Shown piece after piece: positions 11,886-22,726 of a DNA stretch of 64,000 nt. Each line of letters opens with the position of its first letter. The first letter of the stretch is position 1. The position numbers and the translations under genes were made by a program. Under the pieces are notes generated by a model, which saw only the letters and a list, made by a program, of their open reading frames with translations, was not told the DNA's origin and did not search any database. Source of the stretch: Ostrinia nubilalis (Eukaryota > Arthropoda > Insecta > Lepidoptera > Crambidae); the NCBI RefSeq assembly GCF_963855985.1, contig NC_087092.1, positions 992,001 to 1,056,000 of the forward strand. The letters run 5' to 3'.

Positions 11886-12268
11886 TAGGTACGAGAGGGG
11901 ACCGTAAGATATCCTACGTCACTTGATACTAAGATAAGCTCCATGGCCAACCATAGTATGCAAACAGTATATTAACTGCTCAAAGCGGTTAACTTAACTC
12001 GCGTGTCTATTACAGAGTTCACGGTGGGTTAAGCCCAACATCTTTCAGTGTATGCGGGCGCAGCTTTGAAGGCTAGCCTATCTGACAGACGTGCTCGCTC
12101 AGGCTAGGTTCTAGGAATAGCGGCCCTAAGGGCTATTCATGTGTGACGTTTCTCTGATATGCAAACTAGACGGTTACTAATTATACACAGGAGTGACGTC
12201 AGATCTTCATGTACAGATGACGGTAAATGAAGTTTAACACTGCAATTTCTTTTGTAGGGTGCATCGTT
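11886..12268. other. Gene-free stretch
   Basis: Mixed-composition sequence without a coding frame or repeat that I can identify. Confidence 0.4.
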
Positions 12269-13329
12269 GAACAGTGAACCGGCCTTTTTTCTAAATGCTC
12301 TAATTAGCTGGAAAATGAAGCTAGAAATGTCATTATGGTCTTATCAGTCAGGTAATTTAATAAGGTTTCTAATTTTTAGGCTTAAAATTAGCCTCAGCAA
12401 TAAAAAGGTAACTTAAATTAGGTTTTAAAAAAAAATGAAATTTGGCTCACTGTGTACTACGGGTAGTTTTCACTGAACCACCCATATTTCAACAGTGAAC
12501 CATAAAGTTAATTACGAGTAAAAATTATGATTTTGGAAAATAAACAACATAATTTTAAATAATCAGCTTTTATTTTTACAACACAAAAATCAAATGGAAA
12601 TAAAAATGATTATTTCAACAAACAGTCTTCATAAAAAATCACAGAATCCAAAAATAACAACGAAACTCACACAAAACCCAAATGAAAAGAAAAATGCTTC
12701 TTTTAACAAAAATAACTAAACATTGTCTAATAAAGCCTTCAAGTAATCAATAATCAACCTTTTTGGTGGTAAACAAACAGTCTTCATTTAAAAAATCACA
12801 GAAAACAAAAATAACACAAGACACAATTGAAAAGAAAAATCCTTCTTTAAACAAAAATAACTGAAAATTGCCTCTTAAAGCCTTTAGGTAATTAATCAAC
12901 CGTTTGGTGGTTAAATAAAAAAACAGTCAACCGGTTCACTGTGTACTTTGAAAACCTGGTTCACTGTTCAAAACATACACTATTCAACTTATGAGTTCAC
13001 AAACAATAAGAAGTACGCGGAATGGTCATCACGGAATGTGCTCATTATACAGATAAAACTACAATAATTTTGATACCAAATAGATTTCGTACTTAATATA
13101 AATAGCAAAATATACAAAAATCGTAAAGCATAACTAAAAAAACTATCTTTTGTCGTCGAGAAACAAAGAATTCGCAGCCACACTTCACACCTTAGCCACA
13201 GTCGCCGGCGCACTACGGGAGAGGGTAAGGGCATCCACGAGACACGTAGTGACTCGTTCGGTGGAACTGGCAACGTCATACTTTTTGAAATATGGCGGTG
13301 GTTCAGCGTATCTGGTTGGTTCACTGTTC
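12269..13329. mobile_element. Element bounded by inverted GGTTCACTGTTC motifs (putative)
   Basis: GAACAGTGAACC at 12269-12280 is the exact reverse complement of GGTTCACTGTTC at 13318-13329. Further copies or variants occur at about 12445-12480, 12491-12501, 12933-12946 and 12958-12969, clustered near both ends as in the subterminal repeats of DNA transposons. No transposase frame is present. The part from 13150 to 13320 is GC-richer than the rest. The superfamily and exact ends are uncertain. Confidence 0.4.
12618..12921. repeat. Two imperfect tandem units of about 155 bp
   Basis: ACAAACAGTCTTCAT begins units at 12618 and 12773. Both continue through AAAATCACAGAA, GAAAAGAAAAAT, ACAAAAATAACT and TAAAGCCTT, and end near GGTGGT, with scattered substitutions. 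Confidence 0.75.
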
Positions 13330-13559
13330 GACTACCCACCCTACTTAGTTGTATAGGGGCGAATTTTTAAAAAAATGTAGAATATTCAGATGTGCTGTCG
13401 TCTCTGTATCTCATAAATTAATGATGATTCATCGCAACATTAGTTGCACCACTTACAAATAACTAAGACCTAAGTAGGTACTAACAGTGAATAAGTTACG
13501 TAATTGTGTAAAATATAACATAAAATCCATATTAGTTACTTTCATATTTGTGATACTAA

Positions 13560-13675
13560 GGCTGAGTTGCAGCATCTAACTTTGACTGTAACTTTGACGA
13601 CAACCGTTTTTTTATATGGAATTTGACAGATTTTTGACATTTGTTAAAGTTAAAGTGAGATGGTGCAACCTAGCC
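13560..13675. mobile_element. PIF/Harbinger-like MITE, copy 3 with TAA duplication
   Basis: Starts GGCTGAGTTGCAGCATCTAA and ends TGGTGCAACCTAGCC. TAA is present on both sides (13557-13559 and 13676-13678). Confidence 0.85.
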
Positions 13676-14165
13676 TAAAGAATGACCCTTTTACCTACTT
13701 TTAATTCCGTAAAAATCATACACAAGCGAAGGTTTCTTTACCGTCTACGTGCACGGGTGACAATTTATCGCCGTATCGATTAAACGGTGTTAGCTTTACG
13801 GTGCTATACGTTATAAATGGGATTTAATTTTAAATTTTAACACCGCGTTTATGGCGTCTAGAGTGTCATCTGAGCTAGGACTATCGATGGCGGCTGTAAA
13901 CTTATAAAGTGTTCGATATAATTTTAAATGAAATTACAAGAAAAGTAGGTAGGTAGGGTTTTGTAAACTATTGGGCAGCTGACACCACCAATTTATTTGT
14001 TAATGCCAAATATATGTAAAATGTAATGCTTAGGCATACTTTGCCAGCCCAATTCTTTGATGAGCTGTCAAGTACCTACGCTATTTTATTAAGGATATTA
14101 ACTAAATCAGCGAACTTTTTATTTATGTCAATGTAATGAAAACAGATAAAATAGAAAAAAAAAAA

Positions 14166-15726
14166 CCGGCCAAGTGCGAGTCGGACTCGCGCACCGAGGG
14201 TTCCGTACAAACCTGCAAGGTTTACAAAGTTCGTTCATTACGACAATCGAGTCATAACTATGGTATTTTTATTGCAAAATGAAATTCATAACATTACAAT
14301 GGGGAAAGTAACTACTTAAAAGGAGAATGCCCAAAAGTGGTATCGCTCAAAATCTAATTGTACATTGAGGGTACCACACCGTAAATTCCTTTCTTCATTT
14401 GTAATGATTTGCGAAAGTAGTAAGAAATTGTAAAACCTCCGGAATAAAATCCGATTTTAATAAAAAGTATTGTAACAATGAGCTGCAATCAGCAACACCT
14501 ATCACCGAGCAACGACACTACGTAGTTCGCACGGTTGTCAATAGATGGCGCTGTTCGTAGTTAGCTCGCGGTATCATTTGATTTTTTCCTGTCGTTAAGT
14601 AGTCAGGGCTAACCACAAATCCCTTTCCCCTTGCAAAATGGTATAAATAACATTGGTATGCACGCAAGATTATTTTGTGTTTATATCTGATCCTTATCAA
14701 ATAACGCTAGCTTTGGCGTAGCTAGGGTTTTTTTTAGGCAGGGTAACTATCTACAAATATAAAACAAGTATTCTAAGGTAAAAAAAATATGCGGTATGAT
14801 TATTTTTTATTTATTTATTTTTCCTATATTTGCATTATAGGTAGGTACCTACCTCAGCGTTTTGAATTTTTGCGTTGATTTAGAATTTCTCACAGTTTAG
14901 AGGCAATTAGATTTAAGAAGTGTTTAATATGAATTTCAACTTTAATATCTCTACGCGTTCATGTGAAAAAGGGTAGGTAGTAAGTTTATAATTATTAAAA
15001 AAATATTTTATGTCATGTAAGCAAAAATAATATTTTAAATTTTATATAACTTCAAATTTATCATTTTCGCAATTTTTCCTTTATCTGTACTATATAACGT
15101 TGCTTCGTGCCGAATTTCAAGATTCTGAGTTCACAGGAAGTACCTTGTAGGTTTTGATTCCCTAGCGTGTGACGGAAATTCGTCTAAGGTGTCGGTATAA
15201 ACTGCTGTATCTTTTGATCGCGTTAACTTAGAAGTTTGATTTTTTTACTTCTTAAAGGGACAATAGATCTAGGTATTTGGTATAAATTTCAATTTGATAC
15301 CTTTATTCGTTCGTGAGAAATAAGGTAGTAAGTTTCATTTTATTAAAATATTTTTATTATATTATATAACTAAAAAAATGTAATTTTCGCAATTTTTCCT
15401 ATATTTGCATTATATGACAATGCTTTATGCCAAATTTCAAGATTCTGAGTTTACGGGAAGTATCCTGTAGGTTTTGATTCCTTTGCGAGTGTCGAAAATT
15501 TGTTGAAAATATCGACATAATCGGCTGTATCTTTTGATTGGCTTGGCTTAGAAGTTTGATATTTTCACAGCTTAAAGGGACAATAGACCTGAGTATTTCA
15601 TGTGAATTTCAGCTTGATACGTTCACGCGTTCTTGAGATAAAGGGTCTTGACAGAAGGACGGACGGACAACAAAGTGATCCTATAAGGGTTCCGTTTTTT
15701 CCTTTTGAGGTACGGAACCCTAAAAA
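14166..15726. mobile_element. 1.56-kb hairpin-ended repeat (CCGGCCAAG...CGGAACCCTAAAAA)
   Basis: The left end carries the hairpin GTGCGAGTC/GACTCGCGCAC followed by GGGTTCCGTAC. The right end has GGGTTCCG, a short loop, CGGAACCC and then TAAAAA. I know this sequence type as an abundant insect repeat but cannot name its class with confidence. A terminal hairpin followed by CTAA would fit a Helitron-like end. Internal tandem units are listed separately. No coding frame. Confidence 0.6.
15069..15660. repeat. Two 316-bp tandem units inside the hairpin-ended repeat
   Basis: CGCAATTTTTCC at 15069 and 15385 starts two parallel units. Each includes ATTTCAAGATTCTGAGTT, TGTAGGTTTTGATTCC, CTGTATCTTTTGAT and AAAGGGACAATAGA in the same order. 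A third, more decayed unit precedes them (about 14810-15000). Confidence 0.75.
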
Positions 15727-16169
15727 CGGGTCTCAACGCGACATTTTCTACATGTGTTACATAATGACGACTTGACGTTTCATTAAAAATCGACGAGCAA
15801 ATCTGCCGTGACCGAATATCTGCTAGAAGCAGGAGTTAATCACTGGATACTGGAAGGAAAAAGGGGAAAAGAGTGACTCTAGTTGTTGGTGTCTTGGTCT
15901 TGAACAAACCTGCTTTACAACAGCTTAACTATGCTCATTCCGAATGCCTACCAGAGCCGTTGTTTACTTTCCGTCCTAATCGCGTAATCTGTTCATCGCG
16001 ACGTATCGTTACAAGTACGCGAATCGCTCGTTACGGCAACTAATCGCCGTTTTTGCTGTTTGCCGCAGATCGTTGACCCTACGTATGGTGAACCATTGGC
16101 AATGACCTACAATGCCTAGTTATTTGAGTACTTTTGAGGCAAAATAGTAGCCGCACAGGGTCCCAAAAA
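15727..16169. other. Gene-free stretch
   Basis: No coding frame or known repeat recognised. Confidence 0.4.
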
Positions 16170-16311
16170 CCTATTCACAGACAATCTTGAGTGGCGGAGT
16201 GACATACACGAATGAATCACTGTCACAAATCACAGAGCTCTATTCAACACTGTTCGTTCGACTTCGCATAGCGTTGCTGCTTCACTTAAGCAAGCATCGT
16301 TTGTGAATTGC
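16170..16311. mobile_element. MITE related to 3476-3605, opposite orientation
   Basis: Shares CTATTCACA ends, CACAGAGCTCTATTCAACACTGTTCG and GCTGCTTCACTTAAGCAAGCATCGTTTGTGAAT with the reverse complement of 3476-3605. The terminal repeats are more diverged. Confidence 0.7.
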
Positions 16312-18229
16312 TCGTATTCCCTCACTGCTGTGAATCGTTTTGAACTCTCTGAATTCACTCTGTTTGTAAAATAATTAGATTAATTAATTAGTACGTCAAA
16401 CAAACTCCCCATTAAATAGGGCACTAGGTACATTCACATTGGGAGTATACTTTATGAAGTATTGCGTCTCAAAACACATTGTCACGTCACCATCTAGTCT
16501 AGAACATAATAAGCAATAGTCACCTCGTATTTAGTTTCCATGATAAACTATTGCTCATTTAGCCTATAATTTTATCACCTTTTAGTTATTTAGACATTGT
16601 GGCCTTTTGTTCTCTCGATGTTAGTAAATACACGATACATATTTAATAATTCTTTTTCATAAACCTCTACCTCTGGCCACAACGCGTCATATCATTTTAT
16701 GAAACAAACAAAGTTTCGCCGACACTTTTGGCGCCAACTTGACCGACGCCGTGATAATGGAAACACCTCCAGACCGATCCTGACCTTCCCAGAATGGAAC
16801 TTTATCTAAAAATCCTATCTTCTCTTGAAATAAGGTACTATATTTTGGTTAATATATTCAGACTGATTCTAGCTAGGTATTTGCGATAACTTCAACTTGG
16901 TATTTCTTTTTAACTTTGTCAGTATTACCAGAAGAAATAAGCACGTTATTTACGCTCACGCTGAATAAATCCACAGCATTGTAAATGAACGAAGTAAATA
17001 AATAGTTCACGGAACTATTACCAGCACACGTGCGGTAATTTAAAAGTTTGCGTTTCCGCGTGCGATGTAACAGGTTTTTATACGGCGGCCATGTTGCCCT
17101 CATGTTGTATAGGCGGGAAAACTTATGTAGGTGTTTGATTATTTACTATTAATTACTGCCCCCGGTTTCGCCCGAGTGGATTCAAAATTGGAGTTTTGTA
17201 AAATCTTTACTAAAAGTGTACATTTCGCTTTGTAGAGAATAGAGATAAAAAACCGTAGAACAATTAATGCTTTTATAACATTTGGTCAAAATTCAATTTT
17301 AGGTAAGTATAAGATTCGTAAGAGCATCGTATGATGTTTCAAAAATGCTTCACTGTTTTTCAATCTAAACAAATACATTGTATTCCGAAAAAGTAATCAG
17401 TTCAAAGTTTCTCGCAGTTTCTACGGAATGTGTTATTTATCACCGATACATACGCACGTGTGACGTTAAAGCTGGTGGTATAAAGGATATTTTTCAGCCC
17501 TTTCGCAGCTAAAAGGTCAAAACGCCTCGAAAGTTGCGTCATAATTTTAGAAAGGTCATGTGACTCGTGCTTGACGTGTTCGGGCTCCGTGCACCGAACC
17601 TGACAGGTGAATTGGTTCTGAGAACGAATTATGAAATTCCTATTAGTAGATCGACTGTTTACCGGCATTATTATAGATTCGCTAGAAATTTCTAAGAATG
17701 GTGGGTGTCTTGACGTGGGTGATTAGGCTTATTTTGGTCTCGCACGCAATAAATAATAATATTAATTATACGTGAATTCATTATTTTCTTCATAATTGTA
17801 GATTGATTCTTATAATCAAAAGGCTGATAAAGGTGCCACGTGCCAGTTTTTCTGTTTTCCTGCTATTTTCCTGGAGTGGGGGAAAACCAAGTTATTATTA
17901 TTTGAGACACTTAGTGACTTTGGATTTTTAATTAAAGTATTTGAATGAGCACAAAACCTCAAATATTGATATTATTTCATAGTATTTATACAAATATAAT
18001 GCTTATCCTTGACTAAAAACAAAAATAGACACGTAAATGCCAACTGATGTTAATTCAATTCTCCTTTTAATCGGATTCTTTGTTTGTGAAATATTTTCAC
18101 ACCTATGAAGCGAAAGGTCAGAGTGACACGCATTGACATAATTAAATTGTAGCGGGCCAAAATATTTCGGAGCTATTTTGAAAAGTTAACGAGATCTATG
18201 CGGGTTTGATCATGCTTACGTCACCCAAC
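16312..18229. other. Gene-free stretch with one RTE-like fragment
   Basis: Holds short open frames of chance length only. Positions about 17156-17240 (CCCGGTTTCGCCCGAGTGGATT...TTTTGTAAAATC) resemble the RTE-type 3' regions at 30640 and 35032. The remainder is unassigned AT-rich DNA. Confidence 0.4.
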
Positions 18230-18326
18230 GTGCTACGAAATCAGTATGCTACGAGAATTGCTACGAACTCTGCTACGACAAGTGTCAATTTTCTTACGTA
18301 TCTTGAATGCTTTACTGAAATGTTAA

Positions 18327-18444
18327 GGCTGAGTTGCACCACCAAATTTTAACTGTAACTACAACGATAACCGGAGGTTTTAGCATGGAGCTTGACAGAT
18401 TTTTGACATTTGTCAAAGTTAAAGTAAGATGTCGCAACTCAGCC
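18327..18444. mobile_element. PIF/Harbinger-like MITE, copy 4 with TAA duplication
   Basis: Starts GGCTGAGTTGCACCACC and ends GTCGCAACTCAGCC. TAA lies on both sides. Confidence 0.85.
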
Positions 18445-18529
18445 TAAGAGTGAAATTATCTGGGCTTTCTGAGAAATTGAAGAAGCTTTAAATGTTAGAC
18501 TGAAACATCCTATTCCATCTAATATACCT

Positions 18530-18575
18530 ACAGTCAACAGCACATCACAATACACATTTTTGTCGCAAAGTGGCA
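18530..18575. repeat. Fragment of the CAGTCAACAGCACATC family
   Basis: The order CAGTCAACAGCACATCA...ACATTTTTGTCGCAAA matches the starts of the longer copies at 47663, 54508 and 55477. Confidence 0.5.
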
Positions 18576-18902
18576 CTTAATGCTATCATATTAAGAAACT
18601 ACAGTGTTTAGCCAGATGTACTATAGTATTTTATTATCGTCTAGCTCTGACACGTCTATTACTCCTAGCTCACCACATTTCCCCGCTGGCCCACATTACC
18701 TCTTCATAATTATAAAGCTTCTAACACATCTTAAATAAGAAAAAACCAGTCATGCGTGTGCGTATGTAGCTTGAATTAGTGTGAGGCGCAATTCTATCAT
18801 TATTGTTATGATCTTCGCGCTGTAGTAAATCCAACTGTGTGTCTGATGCTTTAGAAACAAAAAACTTTGTTTCTGTGATTGTGATGTTTTGAAAGAGCCT
18901 TT

Positions 18903-19130
18903 ATATCTTAGATTTTTTGTCCTGTCAGCGCTTCAAACATTTGACAAGTGCTGAGAAGAATCGCCTTAACAAACTTAGGCTGAGTTCCACCATATTACTT
19001 TAACTTTGACAAACGTCAAAAATCTGTCAAATTTCATACAAAAAGCACCGCTTATTGTTATTGCTACGGTTAAAATAAGGTGCAACTCAGCCTTAGTCAC
19101 CATCGTCTGCTAAAAATAGATAAAGTATCA
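18903..19130 (-). mobile_element. LINE 3'-end fragment interrupted by a MITE
   Basis: CAGCGCTTCAAACATTTGACAAGTGCTGAGAAGAATCGCC (18926-18965, paraphrased) followed by AACAAAC matches 56119-56175. The match resumes after the MITE with TCACCATCGTCTGC (19097 onward). The split falls exactly at the MITE, showing insertion into an existing LINE copy. Confidence 0.75.
18978..19092. mobile_element. PIF/Harbinger-like MITE, copy 5 inside a LINE fragment
   Basis: Starts GGCTGAGTTCCACCATATTA and ends AAGGTGCAACTCAGCC. TTA lies on both sides (18975-18977 and 19093-19095). It separates two adjoining parts of the same LINE 3' end. Confidence 0.9.
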
Positions 19131-19472
19131 GTACCTATTCCTATTTATAAAGCTCGCTTCGTTTCACATCTCTCCATCAATGGAAACACGCCCTTATGGC
19201 ATGATCTATTGATGCCTGACTGACTTGGAGACAACCCGAAGTGATTATTTCTGATGTTAGGGTACATGTTTGAATATTGTAAGGTTGTCAAGGTTGCACG
19301 TGCCTGTTGGGACTTTGTATGCTATATGCGAGTTTATATTACCTTTGTTGGGATATTAAGCAACCCGTGCACTTACCTACTTCTATTATTAACGTTTATA
19401 TTGTTGTTGACGTTGAATATAAAAGTATTTATAACTGAAAACTTACTGAAACCACAGAAGGTAAATCATATG

Positions 19473-19903
19473 CAGGGTGGAATTTTGTAATGCCACCTGG
19501 AGGGAAAGTACTCTTAAAACTGTAGATAGAAAATTTTACTCAAAGAAAACATTCCTTTATTTTTGAAAAGAAAGAGAAATGCATTCACAGATACAATTTT
19601 TAGTAAATAATTACTATAATTTTAAGATTTCATCGTTTTCCATTCATTTTATTTATCAAGTTTGTTAGAGAGATTTCATCCTTATACTTAACCCTAACGA
19701 TCGATGCAATAAAAATACAGGGTGTAATTTTTAACAGATTTTAGTTGGTTCGATTCCCGGGTGTCGCAAGAACATTTTTGGAAATATTTTAATGCAGTTC
19801 TATTTCTTTTCAAAAATAAAGGAATGTTTTCTTTAAGTAAAATCTTCTATCTACAGTATTAAGAGTACTTTCCCTCCAGGTGGCATTTCAAAATTCTATC
19901 CTG
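19473..19903. mobile_element. 431-bp inverted-repeat element (CAGGGTGGAATTTTG ends)
   Basis: The left arm from CAGGGTGGAATTTTGTAATGCC, through CACCTGGAGGGAAAGTACTC and GAAAACATTCCTTTATTTTT, is mirrored on the right down to CAAAATTCTATCCTG. Arms are about 110-120 bp with scattered mismatches. A second CAGGGTGTAATTTTTAAC motif lies in the centre. Ends in CAGG...CCTG next to TAT/TATA suggest a Tc1/mariner-type non-autonomous element. Confidence 0.75.
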
Positions 19904-19907
19904 TATA

Positions 19908-20162
19908 CAGGGTGTTAGGTAAATGGGTATATGAGCCGACACTAGCCCATGTTAACATGGTCATATAAATGGTATGGTGAAGTCAGAAAATTGATATCTT
20001 CATTTTAATTATTTTAATTTTCATACAAATAGGATTTAATAAAATTAATTATGTATGAAAATTAAAATGATGATATAAAATTTCTGACTTCACCATACCA
20101 TTTATATGCCCATGTTAACATGGGGTAGTGTCGGCTCATTTACCCATTTACCTAACACCCTG
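19908..20162. mobile_element. 255-bp inverted-repeat element abutting the previous one
   Basis: CAGGGTGTTAGGTAAATGGGTA at the left mirrors TACCCATTTACCTAACACCCTG at the right. Both arms contain GAGCCGACACTA/GTAGTGTCGGCTC and CATGTTAACATGG. TATA is present on both sides (19904-19907 and 20163-20166), so the target duplication is TA or TATA. Confidence 0.85.
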
Positions 20163-20348
20163 TATACTGTGCTGAAACTGTTTTCAGTATTGGTAGAATG
20201 TGAAAATAGATGAACAATATTGATAGTTTTTCCTAGAACTGGGATTTCCAGCGAAACGACTAAATGCAACGTTTCAATGGATATTTTGCTATGTAAATGT
20301 CAAAGGTGACAATGTTTATTATTGGAAAGCTTGTATATTTACAATATT

Positions 20349-20392
20349 ACCTCAAAATTGTACCGAATTATTATTCGGTACAATTTTGAGGT
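20349..20392. repeat. Perfect 20-bp palindrome with 4-base loop
   Basis: The 20 bases ACCTCAAAATTGTACCGAAT are followed by TATT and then by their exact reverse complement. Could form a cruciform or an RNA hairpin. No element ends were found around it. Confidence 0.9.
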
Positions 20393-20956
20393 GTTTAATT
20401 TTGTCTTTTCAGTAAAAAAGACTGCAAACCAAATTTATATAAGTTGCTTGTTGATTGTACGAATAATCATTTAATGGATATGTTCTCAGTTTATAATGTG
20501 GGGAAATTCAATACTCTAATAACCTGCTATGGATGGATTGGAAACAGATCGGCAGTTCAGTTTTTGAACTCGGCTGAAATTATTTCAGTAATAAAAATAT
20601 GATAACATGTGTAACAGCGGCCACAAACATTATTTCCGCGCGTGTAATCTAAAGATAATATTATTCTGTAACTACACTCTGTAACAATACGTACCAGTTT
20701 ATTGTTTTTAACAAAGTAACAAGCTCATTAAACTGTTTCGTGTTTGGAACTAGTATTCGAATTGAACAATATGAGGCGAGTGGGAGTCGCGCACTTGTAT
20801 TCGAGGTGGCGATACGGTGTGGGACGGATTGACAAACAAAAACTAAGTAGTGAACTTTATCTGAAAGCAATATTATGTGTGAATTTAAGTCAAATTCAGT
20901 AATATTTTATCTTTATAAGAGGTGCAGGTCTGGCCAAGTACCTATCTATATTTTTA
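20393..20956. other. Gene-free stretch
   Basis: No plausible coding frame or repeat recognised. Confidence 0.4.
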
Positions 20957-21098
20957 TGGTCTATTCCACCTTAATCACCTGGATTAGATCACCCAGGTGA
21001 TCAAAGCGACACTTTGGTATCCATCGATCACCCATGAATAAGAAATCCACTTTGATCACCTGGGTGATCTAATCTAGGTGATCAAAATGGTTAGACCA
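20957..21098. mobile_element. 142-bp foldback MITE (TGGTCTA...TAGACCA)
   Basis: The left arm contains ATCACCTGGATTAGATCACCC and AGGTGATCAAAG. The right arm mirrors them with CTTTGATCACCTGGGTGATC and TAATCTAGGTGATC. A shorter relative lies at 55879-55948. Confidence 0.8.
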
Positions 21099-22050
21099 TT
21101 TTTAGGAAAAGCTAATACATCATAGTCGTCATTAATTAACTTTATAAGCACTATCTACTTTATAATCACCCCTGCCATCTATTTTCCTGAGGTCGTTAGT
21201 CTGATCTTCCAAAGAAAAATGTTGCAAAAACGGCAAATATCATTCAAACTATTTTCACGCGTAAGTCGCGGGCACAGCCAGTAATACGATAGGTATCAAG
21301 TTGTTCGCATTGATACAAGTCATATAATGTATTTCAAGAGCTTAAGAAGGTATTGTCCAGTATTGGCCTTTCAAGTTAAAGGCAGAAATGTCTGTATTTT
21401 CCTGCGGCTAATGCCCTCGGGCCGTGCGCAGTGACTCGGCCGCTGATCTGCTGCCCAGTGGTCGGGAAACACCGCACTCTGGCCACTCTGGCCTGCTTGG
21501 CTGCTCGGTATAAATAGGTATACACGTAGATAGTGTACCTAATATGTGTAGTATACGAGTAGACTGTAATCCAGGCGTTTTCAAGGCGAGAGTGAATAGG
21601 CAGTTACAGGGTAGATACGTACCATCCTAGACTGCATACCACTTAACATCAGGTGCGATTGTTGTCAAATATCTGCCATGATATGCATAAAAAAAAAGAT
21701 GAGAGTAGTTGTCGAGCAGTTCATTTCGGATAAGTTACGCTAATCTCGTAGCATATTAAATGAAAAAAAAAAAACGAATAAGTACAACACTAAAAAAAAA
21801 ACAGAAAATAACAATTAAATATAGTATTCATTACCTATCTAAAACAAAATAAGTACCTGATTGAAAAAGAAAAATAAGAGGAATAGAATTATTCAGAAAA
21901 CTAGGCTGTCATTTTATATTCGTGCCTATGTACTCGTATAGATAGATGTCTATCGCTATCGCTAGTTAAAGAACTTAAAGAGATTGGTCAAAGTAAAATC
22001 TGTGGTAAAATGGGGATTAAAATATATGTTTTGAAGCCATATATGTATAC
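21099..22050. other. Gene-free stretch with a TATAAATA site downstream of a GC-rich patch
   Basis: Positions about 21405-21505 are GC-richer and are followed by TATAAATA near 21510. Alone this is weak evidence for a promoter. The rest is AT-rich with several A-runs. Confidence 0.3.
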
Positions 22051-22284
22051 TAGCTTTCCGCCCGCGGCTTCGCCCGCGTGGAATTTTGTCTGTCACAGAA
22101 AAACTTTATCGCGCGCGTCCCTGTTTCAAAAACCGGGATAAAAACTATCCTATGTTCTTTCCCGGGACTCAAACTATCTCTATGCCAAATTTCATCAAAA
22201 TCGGTTGCGAGGTTTAAGCGGGAAAGCGTAACAGACAGACAGACAGACAGAGTTACTTTCGCATTTATAATATTAGTTGGGATT
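22051..22284 (+). mobile_element. RTE-type LINE 3' end
   Basis: Typical order: CCGCCCGCGGCTTCGCCCGC, then AAAACTATCCTATG, CCAAATTTCATCAAAATCGG, a (GACA)n run, and finally TTTCGCATTTATAATATTAG. This matches the widespread lepidopteran RTE-like 3' region as I know it. 5'-truncated, with no RT portion present. Confidence 0.75.
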
Positions 22285-22479
22285 ATTCACTGAAACGACT
22301 ATAAAAAAAGCTTTGGCGATTACACAATACTCTAAATCAAGCATACCTTCTAACTCTGACAAGCGGTTACGCCATCCATCCGCACATTAAACCGTTACTG
22401 CAAAACGATCCGAAATTCCTTTCACATGCAGCGACGCAAATTGCGCCGAGTGGGAGCGATCGACGCGTCTCCGCGGTAG

Positions 22480-22510
22480 CGGGTTCGATTTCCGTGCGAG
22501 CTGCGCTGGG
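22480..22510 (+). repeat. B-box-like motif GGTAGCGGGTTCGATTTCCG
   Basis: The same 20 bases recur at about 23200. They resemble a tRNA T-arm/B box but no A box or cloverleaf accompanies them. Possibly a relic of one SINE family. Confidence 0.3.
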
Positions 22511-22612
22511 GCTGTCGTGACGTCACTCAGACATTTCACACGGAATTGCACGTGGATTGAATGTTATTTTACGACTGCGGGTGTCTGATGTTATACGAAC
22601 TTACTACACGTG

Positions 22613-22726
22613 GGCTGGGTTGCACCATCTTTAGGTTTAACAAACGTCAAAAATGTGTCAAACTCCATACAAAAAGCATTGGTTACCGTTATAGTCACGG
22701 TTAAAATAAGGTGGTGTAACTCAGCC
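22613..22726. mobile_element. PIF/Harbinger-like MITE, copy 6
   Basis: Starts GGCTGGGTTGCACCATCTT and ends AAGGTGGTGTAACTCAGCC. Flanks GTG and GTA suggest a decayed duplication. Confidence 0.85.

Noticed and set aside
21505..21520. TATAAATA as a promoter TATA box
   Set aside because: A single AT-rich word in an AT-rich genome; no initiator, coding start or splice signal follows.
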